NCBI RefSeq assembly: GCF_024519155.1
Contig: NZ_JANIFJ010000003.1
Coordinates: 310,001 to 374,000 of the forward strand
Origin: Mangrovibrevibacter kandeliae
Lineage (GTDB): Bacteria; Pseudomonadota; Alphaproteobacteria; Rhizobiales; Rhizobiaceae
Length of the DNA stretch: 64,000 nt
Direction: 5' to 3'
The position numbers were made by a program, and so were the translations under genes. Positions 49,754-62,471 of this stretch are shown in pieces. Each line of letters opens with the position of its first letter. Positions within the stretch are counted from its first letter, which is position 1. The notes under the pieces are model-generated. The model was not told the origin of the DNA. It searched no databases and saw only the letters and a program-made list of their open reading frames with translations.

Positions 49754-49900
49754 GCTGAAAGCCTTCGATGTTCGGAGCTGCGACGCGCGCGACATGCCGC
49801 GCGGAACGCGGGTTTTAACGGCGGGCGGCGGTGCTGTCCATTGCATCCGCGGCTTGCAAGCCGTGCCGGATGCCGCCAGCCGACCCGCCCACCGGACGCG

Positions 49901-49934
49901 AAAAAGCCGCCCGGCGGCGGCCGGGCGGCTTTTT
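49901..49934 (-). terminator. Rho-independent terminator of recA
   Basis: Perfect 14-bp hairpin AAAAAGCCGCCCGG, loop CGGCGG, CCGGGCGGCTTTTT, with a T5 run on each strand and so able to work in both directions. It lies 25 bases past the recA stop (minus strand) and isolates recA from alaS. Confidence 0.92.
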
Positions 49935-49958
49935 CGAACGAACGCGCGGCGCTGAGGT

Positions 49959-51035
<1,077 letters not shown>

Positions 51036-51106
51036 GCGAGACGCCCTTATTCCATGCGGGATAGAGCAACGCAATCGCGCTGCGCCTGCAGCTTTCGTAC
51101 CGTATT

Positions 51107-51154
51107 TGTTCTCATGTGGCAAGCGATGATCCCGATCTGTTCTCGTCTCTGTTC
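51107..51154 (-). promoter_or_regulatory. Putative LexA-type half-sites upstream of recA
   Basis: The upstream region of recA has TGTTCTC twice, at 51107 and 51138 (plus-strand coordinates), and a further GTTC at 51151. The pair at 51139-51154 reads GTTC, 8 bases, GTTC, one base longer than the alphaproteobacterial SOS consensus GTTC-N7-GTTC. No exact consensus site is present. Binding by LexA is inferred only. Confidence 0.35.
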
Positions 51155-51190
51155 GCAGCGACGTTCCCGCGTGGACGTAGGGCGCGGCGC

Positions 51191-52171
51191 GTGAGCGGCG
51201 CGGCATCCGCGGCGCACCCTGCGGTCGTGGTGGGCGCGGGACACGTCGATCGCCGGGCGCGGTCGGCGCAGCCCTATCGCGCCGGCGCCTCCAATCCCGG
51301 ACGCCTGCAGGTGTCGGTAGGCGGCGCCGGCTTGAACGCAGCGTCGGCCATGCGCGCCTTCGGCGCGCCGGTCGGCCTGATCGGCGCGCGCGGCGGCGAT
51401 GCGGACGGCGAGCGGGTGGCCGAGACGCTGGCCGCCGCCGGCATCGCCGACCTCGCCACCACCTGGCTCGACCGCGCGACACCGAGCTACACCGCCATCC
51501 TCGACGACCGCGGTGAGCTCGTCGCGGGCGTCGCCGACATGGCGCTCTACGACCTGATTTCGCCGCGCCTTCTCCAGCGCCGCCACATCCGTGAAGCGCT
51601 GGCCGCCGCACCGAGCCTCCTCGTCGACGCCAATCTGCCGGTGGCGACCCTCGAGGCCGTCGTCGAGGGGGCGGCGGGGCGTCCGGTGGCCGCGATCGGC
51701 GTCTCGCCAGCGAAGGTCGGACGGCTCGCCGCCCTGCTGCCGGCGCTGTCGCTCCTCTTCGTCTCGAGGGCCGAGGCGGCCGTGCTCGCCAGAACCGAGG
51801 CGCGCGAGGCGATGGCCCCCGCCGATCTTGCGCTGCGCCTTGCCGCGCTCGGCGTGCGCCGCGCGGTGGTCACCGACGGCCCACATCCGTTGGCCGTCCT
51901 GGAGGACGGTGCGGTGCGCCTGCTCGCGCCACCCCCGCTCGGCGCGGTCGCCGACGTCACCGGCGCGGGCGACTGCCTCGCCGGCACGGCATTCCAGGCC
52001 GTCTGTCGAGGCATGCCTCTCGCCGAGGCGGCGGCGCTCGGTGTGGCCGCCTCCTGTCTTCTGATATGCGGCTTGCCGGCGACCACGCCGGGCTTCGCCG
52101 CGCAGGCCGAGCGCTTCGCGGCACGGCTTGCCCCGCCCGTACAGCCCGGAGAGACCCGAGATGACAGCTGA
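51191..52171 (+). CDS. psuK: PfkB-family kinase, probable pseudouridine kinase
   Basis: A 326-residue ribokinase-family sugar or nucleoside kinase. It starts GTG ([20 protein letters not shown]), and has the glycine-rich [17 protein letters not shown] near the N-terminus and the catalytic [14 protein letters not shown] at the C-terminus (signature 2; catalytic Asp in GAGD). It overlaps psuG by 11 bases, and pseudouridine 5'-phosphate glycosidase is the known partner of pseudouridine kinase, so phosphorylation of pseudouridine is the natural assignment. The N-terminal GTG is chosen because the longer frame lacks family sequence. Confidence 0.88.
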   Translation: MSGAASAAHPAVVVGAGHVDRRARSAQPYRAGASNPGRLQVSVGGAGLNAASAMRAFGAPVGLIGARGGDADGERVAETLAAAGIADLATTWLDRATPSYTAILDDRGELVAGVADMALYDLISPRLLQRRHIREALAAAPSLLVDANLPVATLEAVVEGAAGRPVAAIGVSPAKVGRLAALLPALSLLFVSRAEAAVLARTEAREAMAPADLALRLAALGVRRAVVTDGPHPLAVLEDGAVRLLAPPPLGAVADVTGAGDCLAGTAFQAVCRGMPLAEAAALGVAASCLLICGLPATTPGFAAQAERFAARLAPPVQPGETRDDS

Positions 52172-53073
52172 GCTTCCGTTCCGCATGAATGCGGAGGTCG
52201 CGGCCGCCCGTGCCGCGGGGCGTCCAATGGTGGCGCTCGAATCCACCATCATCACCCATGGGATGCCCTGGCCCGACAATCTGCGCATGGCGCGCCGGGT
52301 CGAAGCGATCGTGCGCGAGGCCGGCGCCGTGCCGGCGACGATCGCGGTGCTGGACGGTCGAGTGACGATCGGGCTCGAGGCCGGCGAGCTGGAGGCGCTC
52401 GCGCAAGCGAAGGACGTCCTGAAGCTGTCGCGCGCCGACCTTGCCTATGCCGTGGCGACGGGGCGCACCGGCGCGACGACGGTGGCCGCGACGATGATCG
52501 CCGCGGCGCGGGCCGGCATCGCGGTCTTCGCCACCGGCGGCATCGGCGGGGTGCACCGGGGGGCCGCCGAGAGCTTCGACGTCTCGGCGGACCTGAAGGA
52601 GTTCGCGCGCAGCGCGGTGATCGTCGTCGCCGCCGGCGCGAAGGCGATCCTGGACCTGAAGAAGACGCTCGAAGTTCTCGAGACCGAGGGCGTACCCGTG
52701 GTTGGATTCCGGACGACGGAGTTTCCGTCCTTCTGGTGCCGCAGTTCGGGGCTGCCGGCGCCGCTGCGTCTCGACACCGCGGCGGAAGTCGCCGCCTTCC
52801 AGCGGGCGCGCCAGGCGCTCGGCCTCGCCGGCGGGATGCTCGTCGCCAACCCCGTACCGCCGGAGCATGCCCTCGATCCCGCAACCGTCGGAGCCTGGAT
52901 CGAGCAGGCGCTCCGCGACGCAGATGCGGCGGGCATCGCGGCGAAGGCGGTGACGCCCTTCCTGCTCGGCCGGATCTTCGAGCTCAGCGGCGGCCGCTCG
53001 CTGAAGACCAACATCGCGCTGGTCGAACACAACGCCAGCGTGGCGGCGGGGATCGCCGTGGCGCTGACGTGCG

Positions 53074-53096
<23 letters not shown>
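52161..53096 (+). CDS. psuG: Pseudouridine-5'-phosphate glycosidase
   Basis: Breaks pseudouridine 5'-phosphate to uracil and ribose 5-phosphate, a salvage route for RNA-derived pseudouridine. The 311-residue length fits. Signature segments include VALESTIITHGMPWP (N-terminal signature), TVAATMIAAARAGIAVFATGGIGGVHRG, KAILDLKKTLEVLET and FLLGRIFELSGGRSLKTNIALV. GGAGAG lies about eight bases before the ATG. It overlaps psuK by 11 bases upstream and, unusually, overlaps the convergent cckA gene by 23 bases at its 3' end. Confidence 0.95.
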
Positions 53097-55596
<2,500 letters not shown>

Positions 55597-55858
55597 TGTG
55601 CACCGGACCCCATATACCGTGCTTCGCACGCGGAAGCGACGTCGCAAACCCCCGGCGCCGCCGCGCATTCCTCGATTCGACGCCGGGCCGACGCTGCGCG
55701 ACGAAGCTTGGGCGAAGATGGGGCCGCAAGCATCCGATCATCCGCCGTCCTCTCCACCCCGGTGACCGGCGCCCGGTCGCAATGCCCGGGAACACTTGTT
55801 CTCGCTCCGCTATTCCGGTCTATGAGTGCCTAGAATTTGAACGGAGTCTCACCAAAGC

Positions 55859-57313
55859 ATGCGTGACTGGCTTGCCGCGACCCTCGGCGAGGGCTTCGCC
55901 TCGATTGCCTGGGTATTACTGGTCGCCCTCTTCGTCATCGCGCTCGCCGTCGTCCTGATCTGGCTGGCGCGGCGCACGATGGGCGGCGCGCTCGGCGTCG
56001 GGCCGAAGTCGCGCGCGCCGCGGCTCGCCATCGTCGATGCCACCGCGATCGATCCGAAGCGCAAGCTTGTCCTGGTGCGACGCGACGAGGTCGAGCATCT
56101 CGTGCTGATCGGCGGCCAGAACGACATCCTGATCGAGGCCAACATAGCCCGCGTGCCGGCCGCCCGCGGACGCACCGAGCCGCAGATCCGTCGCGAGCCC
56201 GAGACGGCCGCTCCGGGCCGGCCGGCCGGCCCGCCCCGCCCGCAGCCCCCGCAGCAGCCACGACAGCCGGTCCAGGCCGCTGCACCCCAGACGGCTCCCG
56301 CCGTCGCACCGGCCGTGGCGCCGGCGCCCAGGCCGGCCGCGCGAGCTCTCCCTCCGGTCCCGCCGGTCGAGCCGCCCCGCGAGCTCGCCGAGGCGGCGGA
56401 AACGCCTCAGTCCGCGGCTCCCGCACCGGCCGAACCGCCTCGCGAGGAGCGCGACGTCTCTGTTCCCTGGGCCGACAGGCTCGCGAGCCTGCCGGAGATC
56501 GAGACGCCGGAACCCGCGGCCGAACCCGCCGCAGGGTCACGCGAACAGCGGCCGCAGGAGGTGGTTCGCGAGGCCCCGGCAGCCGCCGTCCGTCGCCCTC
56601 CGGATAAGGAGAAGGCACTGCCGGCTGCGCCCACGGCGAGGCCGACGCCGCCGCGCTCCGTGGCGACCCCGACCCTGCCGCCTGCCGGCGAAGCGGGCAT
56701 CCGGGCGCAGCCCGCCGCGCAGGCCGCCTCCTCGCCTCGTCCGTCGCCGGCGCAGCCGGACGCGCCCGCCCCCGTCAGTCCTCCGATCCAGCCGCCGCAG
56801 CCGCGCCCGCCGCAGCGCCCCGCCACCGGCGAAACTCCGCTGCCGAGCCTCAGCTCCTTCCTGGCGCGCGGCACCGGGGGCCAGCAGGAGGTTCGGCGGC
56901 CAGCACCGCCCGCACCGGCCGAACCGCCGGCGCCGGGCGAAGCCACGCCGGTTTCCGGCGAAACGGGATCAGCCCTTCCGCCCGCGCCGGAGGTGCAGCC
57001 GCCCGTCGTGCGCAGTTTCGCCAGCGCCATCCAGGCGCGTCAAAGCATCAACGGCGCTCCGATCCGCTCGATCCGCGACGCGGCCGCCCCAGCCAAACCA
57101 TCGGCCGAGTCCCTCGCTGACGAGAACGACGGCCTCGACGAGTTGCTCGCCGCAGAACTCGATAAGGCGCCCCTGGTGGTGAGCCATCCCGCGGCCGGCG
57201 CGGAGGTGCGCGCACCTGAGCCGCGTGAGCGGCCCCGCCAGTTGAGCCTGGAGGAGGAGATGGAACGCCTTCTCGGCGACTTCAGCCTGGACGAGGACGA
57301 CCGGCGGCCCTGA
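55859..57313 (+). CDS. FliO-like membrane protein with long Pro/Ala-rich tail
   Basis: A 484-residue membrane-anchored protein. One transmembrane segment (about 14-37) is followed by a FliO-like cytosolic domain (PRLAIVDATAIDPKRKLVLV, EHLVLIGGQNDILIEANI, about 55-98). The rest, about residues 105-380, is an extended Pro/Ala/Glu-rich low-complexity tail, ending in a charged C-terminal segment (LSLEEEMERLLGDFSLDEDD). FliO in other bacteria is a short flagellar export factor. No flagellar genes lie here, but a FliO-domain protein beside cckA and dksA recurs in Hyphomicrobiales. Role unknown. It is divergent from cckA. Confidence 0.82.
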   Translation: MRDWLAATLGEGFASIAWVLLVALFVIALAVVLIWLARRTMGGALGVGPKSRAPRLAIVDATAIDPKRKLVLVRRDEVEHLVLIGGQNDILIEANIARVPAARGRTEPQIRREPETAAPGRPAGPPRPQPPQQPRQPVQAAAPQTAPAVAPAVAPAPRPAARALPPVPPVEPPRELAEAAETPQSAAPAPAEPPREERDVSVPWADRLASLPEIETPEPAAEPAAGSREQRPQEVVREAPAAAVRRPPDKEKALPAAPTARPTPPRSVATPTLPPAGEAGIRAQPAAQAASSPRPSPAQPDAPAPVSPPIQPPQPRPPQRPATGETPLPSLSSFLARGTGGQQEVRRPAPPAPAEPPAPGEATPVSGETGSALPPAPEVQPPVVRSFASAIQARQSINGAPIRSIRDAAAPAKPSAESLADENDGLDELLAAELDKAPLVVSHPAAGAEVRAPEPRERPRQLSLEEEMERLLGDFSLDEDDRRP

Positions 57314-57348
57314 GGACGCGCGGAGGTCACTGGACAACGCGCAGCAGA

Positions 57349-57368
57349 AAGGCCGCTCGCGCGGCCTT
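57349..57368. terminator. Hairpin between convergent FliO-like and dksA genes
   Basis: A perfect 8-bp hairpin AAGGCCGC, loop TCGC, GCGGCCTT lies between the two stops. On the minus strand it is followed by TCTGCTGC, a poor T-run, so it is a weak terminator candidate, most plausibly for dksA. Confidence 0.5.
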
Positions 57369-57452
57369 GCAAAATCTCAGATCCGGATCTCGTGCACCCG
57401 CGCGAGACTCGGGCGCCGACGCCAGCCGACGATCATTGCCCGCCGTGGAGCC

Positions 57453-57869
57453 TCACTCGTCGCGGTAGACCCGCTCGCGCCGCTCATGGCGCTCCTGCGC
57501 CTCCAGGGACAAGGTCGCGATCGGACGCGCGTCGAGACGCTTCAGGCTGATCGGCTCGCCGGTTTCCTCGCAGTAGCCGTAGGAGCCGTCCTCGATGCGC
57601 TCCAGCGCCGCGTCGATCTTGGCGATCAGCTTGCGCTGACGATCGCGCGCCCTCAGCTCGATCGCCCGATCCGTCTCGGAGGATGCACGGTCGGCGATGT
57701 CGGACAGGTTGGCGTTGTCGTTGGCGAGCCCTTCGAGGGTCTCGCGCGCTTCCTTGAGGATGTCGTTCTTCCAGTCGAGCAGCTTCTTGCGGAAATATTC
57801 CCGCTGGCGCTCGTTCATGAAGCCGCCATCGTCCTGGAAGAGCGTGTCGGTGTCCAGCGTGCTGCTCAT
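57453..57869 (-). CDS. dksA: RNA-polymerase-binding regulator DksA, single-cysteine type
   Basis: A 138-residue DksA that acts in the RNA-polymerase secondary channel with ppGpp. The coiled-coil tip keeps the acidic pair and alanine (Asp57, Asp60, Ala62 in LSDIADRAS). In the zinc-finger region only Cys100 (GYCEETGEPI) is present; the other three positions are Thr103, Ser121 and Ala124, so it cannot hold zinc in the classical way. Single-cysteine DksA is known in alphaproteobacteria and still works. GGAGGATG lies before the ATG. Confidence 0.95.
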   Translation of the reverse strand: MSSTLDTDTLFQDDGGFMNERQREYFRKKLLDWKNDILKEARETLEGLANDNANLSDIADRASSETDRAIELRARDRQRKLIAKIDAALERIEDGSYGYCEETGEPISLKRLDARPIATLSLEAQERHERRERVYRDE

Positions 57870-58141
57870 CTCGCATCCTCCAATGCCGCCACGGCGCGCT
57901 TATAGCGATGCTTCGCCCGCCAAACAAGCATCTGGGGTGCGCCGACCTTCCCCGAGGCTTGCGCCTAAGCCATGGTTTTGCCTCGGATTTCCTCAGCTCT
58001 TGCTGACCTCCGCCGGCTCACGGGGCCGTGAAAGCGAGCCGCGCGCCTCATGCGGCACGCGACTCGCCATGCCCGCGGAGGTTGTCGCAGCGGGCGGCAT
58101 TGTCGATTGCGGGCGACTGAATCAGGCAGTAGGGAAGCCGG

Positions 58142-58687
58142 ATGGTCGACACTGCCCTGCCGACGCTCATGCTGCTGCGCCACGCTCACTCGTCCTGGGA
58201 CGTTGCGGGCCAGCGCGATCACGATCGACCGCTCGACGAGCGGGGACGGCGTGATGCCGAGGATCTGGGCAAGCGAATGGCCGCGGACGGGCTGCGCTTC
58301 GACGCGATTTTCTGCTCCACCGCGGTGCGGGCCCGCGAGACGCTGCAGGCGGTGCAGGGCGGCGCCTTCCCAAGCGCCGCCGTGGAATGGCGCGAGGCGC
58401 TTTATGCGCTCGGAGAGGAGGCCTACTACGCCGCCGTCCGGAGCCGGCCGCAGGCCCGGCTCACGCTGGTGGTCGGGCACAACCCGATGGTCGCCGCCTT
58501 CGCCGCCTCCCTCGCGGGCAGCCGGGAGCCGCAGGCGGTCGCAGCGCTCGAACACGGCTACCCGACCGCCGCGCTTGCCGTGCTCCGCTCGAGCCTGCCC
58601 CTCGGCGAGCTTGCACCCGGCTGCTGCCACCTCATCCGTCTGATCCGCCCGAAGGACGGCGAGCGAGGCTTCACGCCGACCTTGTGA
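58142..58687 (+). CDS. SixA-like histidine phosphatase
   Basis: A 181-residue histidine-phosphatase-superfamily protein. The catalytic RHA motif (LMLLRHAHSSW, His14) is at the N-terminus, with DRPLDERGRRDAEDLG and FCSTAVRARETL following, and the second catalytic histidine in VVGHNPMVA. This pattern is that of SixA, which removes phosphate from phosphohistidine in phosphotransfer proteins. Its target here is unknown; no phosphotransfer gene is adjacent, though CckA is nearby. Starts with ATG. Confidence 0.9.
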   Translation: MVDTALPTLMLLRHAHSSWDVAGQRDHDRPLDERGRRDAEDLGKRMAADGLRFDAIFCSTAVRARETLQAVQGGAFPSAAVEWREALYALGEEAYYAAVRSRPQARLTLVVGHNPMVAAFAASLAGSREPQAVAALEHGYPTAALAVLRSSLPLGELAPGCCHLIRLIRPKDGERGFTPTL

Positions 58688-58784
58688 ACGGCTTCGCCCG
58701 CACCCTATATCCGGGACCGGGCTCCCTGCCCGACTGGTCCGCCAAGCGGGCCTCACGTCAACCCCTGCGCGCCCGACCTCGCCC

Positions 58785-60236
58785 ATGACCTCCATCGCCG
58801 ACGAGGCGCGCATCGCCATCGACACCCTGCGCGAGCGGACGGGCACGCTGTTCCATCCGACGCTGCGGCTCGGCGTCACCGGCCTGTCCCGCTCCGGCAA
58901 GACGGTGTTCATCACCGCGATCGTGCACAACCTGCTGCACGGCGGCCGGCTGCCGCTGTTCGATGCGCAGGCCGGGCATCGCATTGCCCGGGCCTATCTG
59001 GAAGAGCAGCCGGACGAGGCGGTGCCGCGCTTCCAGTACGAAGACCACATCCGCACCATCCTCGACGAGCGCCTGTGGCCGGCTTCGACAAGAGCGGTCT
59101 CCGAGCTCAGGCTGACGATCGACTACGAGTCGGCCTCCGGCTGGTCGCGCCTGTTCGGCAGCGGACGGCTGTCGCTCGACATCGTCGACTATCCGGGCGA
59201 GTGGCTGCTCGACCTGCCGCTCATGGAGAAGGACTTCGCGACCTTCTCCGCCGAAGCGCTCGAGCGTGCACGGCTGCCGGCTCGCACCGCGGAGGCAGCA
59301 CCGTTCCTCGCCCTGCTGAGCGGCCTCGATCCGGCCGCCGACGCCGACGAGACCTTCGCGCAGCGGCTCCATGCGGCGTTCACCGGCTATCTCGAGGCGT
59401 GCCGGCAGGATCGCACGGCCCTCTCGACGCTTCCGCCCGGCCGATTCCTGATGCCGGGGGACCTCGAGGGGTCGCCGGCGTTGACCTTCGCGCCGTTGCC
59501 GGTGGAGCGCGGCCGCACCTATCCGCGCCGTTCGATCGCCACCCTGTTCCAGCGCCGCTACGAGGGCTACAAGAGCGTCGTCGTCAAACCCTTCTTCCGC
59601 GACCACTTCGCCCGGCTCGACCGGCAGATCCTGCTCGTCGACGTTCTCCAGGCGATCAATGCCGGACCGGCCGCGGTCCGCGATCTCGAGGAAGCCCTGG
59701 CCGACGTGCTGACGACCTTCCGCCCGGGGCGCACCAGCTGGCTCGGCTCCTGGCTATCCCACCGCATCGACCGCATCCTGATCGCCGCGACCAAGGCGGA
59801 CCACCTGCACCGCGAGAGCCACCCGCGGCTCGACGCCGTGGTGCGCCGGCTGCTCGACGCGGCCATCCGGCGGGCGAAGTTCTCAGGCGCCAAGATCGAC
59901 ACCCTGGCGCTCGCTTCGGTGCGCGCGACGCGCGAAGCCACGGTCGATCATGGTGACGAGGCACTGCCGGTGATCGTCGGTACGCCCCTCGCGGGCGAGA
60001 CGATCGCGGGCGAACGCTTCGACGGGCGGACCGAGACGGCGGTGTTTCCCGGCGACCTTCCAGCCGATCCGGACCGGTTGTTCCGGGGGAGCGGCACGAG
60101 CGAGGTGCACCCGCTCACCTTCGTGCGCTTCAAGCCGCCGCGGCTCGAACGCACGGCCGAGGGGCTGACACTGTCGCTGCCGCATATCCGGCTCGACCGG
60201 GCGCTGGAGTTCCTCCTTGGAGACCGGCTGGCATGA
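58785..60236 (+). CDS. ycjX: YcjX-family P-loop NTPase
   Basis: A 483-residue GTPase-like protein of the YcjX family, a stress-linked P-loop protein of unknown mechanism. Walker A is GLSRSGKTVFIT, and the DYPGEW sequence (VDYPGEWLLDL) may serve as the G3-type element. Other family blocks are RLLIYEDHIRT-like sequence (FQYEDHIRTIL) and VVKPFFRDHFARLDRQILLVD. Its stop overlaps the ycjF start by four bases (ATGA), the conserved partner gene. Confidence 0.93.
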   Translation: MTSIADEARIAIDTLRERTGTLFHPTLRLGVTGLSRSGKTVFITAIVHNLLHGGRLPLFDAQAGHRIARAYLEEQPDEAVPRFQYEDHIRTILDERLWPASTRAVSELRLTIDYESASGWSRLFGSGRLSLDIVDYPGEWLLDLPLMEKDFATFSAEALERARLPARTAEAAPFLALLSGLDPAADADETFAQRLHAAFTGYLEACRQDRTALSTLPPGRFLMPGDLEGSPALTFAPLPVERGRTYPRRSIATLFQRRYEGYKSVVVKPFFRDHFARLDRQILLVDVLQAINAGPAAVRDLEEALADVLTTFRPGRTSWLGSWLSHRIDRILIAATKADHLHRESHPRLDAVVRRLLDAAIRRAKFSGAKIDTLALASVRATREATVDHGDEALPVIVGTPLAGETIAGERFDGRTETAVFPGDLPADPDRLFRGSGTSEVHPLTFVRFKPPRLERTAEGLTLSLPHIRLDRALEFLLGDRLA

Positions 60237-61348
60237 GCGACCGACGCGAACGTCCGCCCCTCGTCTTTCGGCTGGACCAGCTCGATCCGGCGTCCGGAAG
60301 GGTGCAGGCGGACACCGAAGAACGGGCCATGCCGCCGCCGGCGCGCGCTCCCCGGGCGGTGCAGGACCTGTCCCGGATCGCGTTCGAGCCGGACGAAGCG
60401 ATCGACGACGATCTTCTCGGCGAACTCGCCGACGCGCCGGCCCGACCCCGCCGTCGCCGCTTCTCCTTTCTGAAGCTGTTCCTCGCCGCGCTCGGCGCGC
60501 TCCTGTCGCTCGCCGCCGGCCTCGCGGTGGACGCGCTGGTGCGCGACCTCTTCCAGCGCGCCGACTGGCTCGGCTGGACCGCGCTCGCGCTGGCCGGGCT
60601 TCTCCTCGTCGGTGCTCTCGGCCTCGTCGCCCGCGAGGCCACGGCCCTGCTGCGGCTGTCTGCGGTGGAGCGCGAGCGCCGCGCCGCCCAGGCCGCGTTC
60701 GATGCGGACTCGCGCACCGAGGCGGAGGGCGTCGTCGCCGGGCTCGTCGCGCTCCTCGCCGACCGTCCGGAGACGGCAGAGGGGCGGGCCCGGCTCGCCG
60801 CCCTCGAAGGCGAGGTGATCGACGGGCGCGATCTCGTTGCCCTCGCCGAACGCGAACTCCTGGTGCCGCTCGACGAGCGGGCAAAGGCGCTCGTGGCGAG
60901 CTCGGCCAAGCGCGTATCGGTGGTGACCGCCGTCAGCCCGAAAGCGCTGGTCGACGTCTCCTACGTCCTCCTGCAGACGATCCGGCTGATCCGCCAGGTC
61001 TCCGAGCTGTACGGCGCCCGGCCCGGAACGCTCGGCCTGATCCGGCTGACGCGTGACGTCGTCGCCCATCTCGCGGTGACCGGCTCGATCGCCATCGGCG
61101 ACGGTGTGGTGCAGCAGCTCGTCGGCCACGGCCTCGCCTCGCGCCTCTCCGCACGCCTCGGCGAGGGCGTCGTCAACGGCCTGCTCACGGCCCGTGTCGG
61201 CATCGCCGCGATGGATCTCTGTCGGCCTCTGCCCTTCCTGCGGATCCGGCGCCCCCGCATCGGCGATTTCGCTACGGAGTTGAGCCCCTTGCCGCGATCG
61301 CCTGATGCACTGAAGGAGCGTCGAGGCACAGTCGCGCCTATCGATTAG
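60233..61348 (+). CDS. ycjF: YcjF-family membrane protein (DUF697)
   Basis: A 371-residue inner-membrane protein paired with YcjX. Residues 1-90 are disordered and charged (RRERPPLVFRLDQLDP). Two transmembrane segments follow (about 80-105 and 115-135: FLAALGALLSLAAGLAVDAL, ALALAGLLLVGALGLVA). The DUF697 region after about residue 220 has KRVSVVTAVSPKALVDVSYVLLQ and ITRVVTLYG-like RQVSELYGARPG, with hydrophobic helices. Function unknown. It starts inside the ycjX stop. Confidence 0.92.
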   Translation: MSDRRERPPLVFRLDQLDPASGRVQADTEERAMPPPARAPRAVQDLSRIAFEPDEAIDDDLLGELADAPARPRRRRFSFLKLFLAALGALLSLAAGLAVDALVRDLFQRADWLGWTALALAGLLLVGALGLVAREATALLRLSAVERERRAAQAAFDADSRTEAEGVVAGLVALLADRPETAEGRARLAALEGEVIDGRDLVALAERELLVPLDERAKALVASSAKRVSVVTAVSPKALVDVSYVLLQTIRLIRQVSELYGARPGTLGLIRLTRDVVAHLAVTGSIAIGDGVVQQLVGHGLASRLSARLGEGVVNGLLTARVGIAAMDLCRPLPFLRIRRPRIGDFATELSPLPRSPDALKERRGTVAPID

Positions 61349-61430
61349 GTCCCGGCATTCAAGCAATGATTAACCCTTCCGGGCGATAAACAAGGCTCAC
61401 GTTTAGCGCCGCCCCGGAGAGGTTCCGTCG

Positions 61431-61958
61431 ATGTTCCGTTCGCTTGCCGCCGCCCTCGCGCTCACCTCCGGTCTTGCCGCGGCGGCCGCTCCTGCCCATG
61501 CCGGCTCCGATGAGGCCTTCTTCCAGTCGGTGGCGGGTCGCTGGGTGGGACCGGGCGAGATCGTCGCCGGCAAGTACAAGGGCACCAAGTTCGTCTGCGA
61601 CTTCAACGGCGCGCAGAGCGCCCGCAGCGTCGGCATGTCGCTGGACGGCTCCTGCCGCGTCGGCCTGTTCTCACAGCCGATGCGCGCCGAGGTGGTCCGG
61701 GAAGGCGGCAGCTACAAGGGCGCCTTCCTCGACGGCGCCGCCGGCAAAGGCCTCGACATCATCTCGGGCAACGTGAGCGACGACCGCATGGTTGTCGGCC
61801 TCGACCGCAAGCAGCTGAAGGGCGCGATGCTTGCCCGGCTTGCCGACGCCGACACGATGGCGATCACCATCTCGGTGCGTGTCGAGGAAACGCTCGTCCC
61901 GATCATCGGCATGAACCTGAAGCGCCGCGACGCGCGCCGCACCGCTTCAGTCGACTGA
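61431..61958 (+). CDS. Exported protein, beta-rich, unknown function
   Basis: A 175-residue secreted protein. A Sec signal covers residues 1-25 (ALALTSGLAAAAAPAHAG, cleavage about after AHA). The mature region has VAGRWVGPGEIVAGKYKGTK, KFVCDFNGAQSARS, DGSCRVGLFSQPM and SGNVSDDRMVVGLD. The paired cysteines and W-x-G-x-G start resemble the exported protein at 40975, so the two may be paralogous. GGAGAGG lies before the ATG. It converges with folK with no gap between stops. Function unknown. Confidence 0.87.
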   Translation: MFRSLAAALALTSGLAAAAAPAHAGSDEAFFQSVAGRWVGPGEIVAGKYKGTKFVCDFNGAQSARSVGMSLDGSCRVGLFSQPMRAEVVREGGSYKGAFLDGAAGKGLDIISGNVSDDRMVVGLDRKQLKGAMLARLADADTMAITISVRVEETLVPIIGMNLKRRDARRTASVD

Positions 61959-62471
61959 TCAGCCGCCGGCCTCCACCCGCCACCAGCGTCCGTCGGCGCT
62001 GACCGGCTCGATCCCCGTCGCATCGACGGCCGCCGCCCAGTCGGCGACAGGCCGGCCGGCGATGACGACGTCCGGTGCGATATCGGCGAGCGGCACCAGC
62101 ACGAAGGCGCGCTGCAGCATGCGCGGATGCGGCAGGATCAAGCCATCCGCCGCCAGCGTCCGGCCGTCGAAATCGAGGAGGTCGACGTCGATCGTGCGCG
62201 GGCCCCAGCGCTCGTTGCGCTCGCGCTTGAGCTCCCGTTCGACGGCAAGGCAGAGCTCCAGCATCGCTTGCGCGTCGAGCCTGGTGTCCACCACGGCGCA
62301 GGCGTTGAGGAAGCGCGGCTGCTCGAGGACGCCCCAGGGCGGCGTCTCGAACAGGCGCGACACGGCAGATACGTCGCAGTCCGCGCGCGCATCGATGGCC
62401 CGCAACGCAGCCGACATCGAGGCGCGCGGGTCGCCGATATTGCCGCCGAGGCCGAGGCAGGCGCGCGTCAA
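61959..62471 (-). CDS. folK: Dihydropterin pyrophosphokinase FolK
   Basis: Transfers pyrophosphate from ATP to 6-hydroxymethyl-dihydropterin, before FolP in folate synthesis. The 170-residue length is normal. Motifs are CLGLGGNIGDP, VSRLFETPPWGVLEQPRFLNAC, ERNERWGPRTIDVDLLDFDG and ILPHPRMLQRAFVLVPLAD. The start is TTG; its codon overlaps the folP stop (TTGA). FolB (dihydroneopterin aldolase), often between folP and folK in Hyphomicrobiales, is absent here. Confidence 0.95.
   Translation of the reverse strand: MTRACLGLGGNIGDPRASMSAALRAIDARADCDVSAVSRLFETPPWGVLEQPRFLNACAVVDTRLDAQAMLELCLAVERELKRERNERWGPRTIDVDLLDFDGRTLAADGLILPHPRMLQRAFVLVPLADIAPDVVIAGRPVADWAAAVDATGIEPVSADGRWWRVEAGG

Noticed and set aside
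55597-55858. CtrA box in the cckA/FliO-like spacer
   Set aside because: No TTAA-N7-TTAA sequence is present in this 262-base region.
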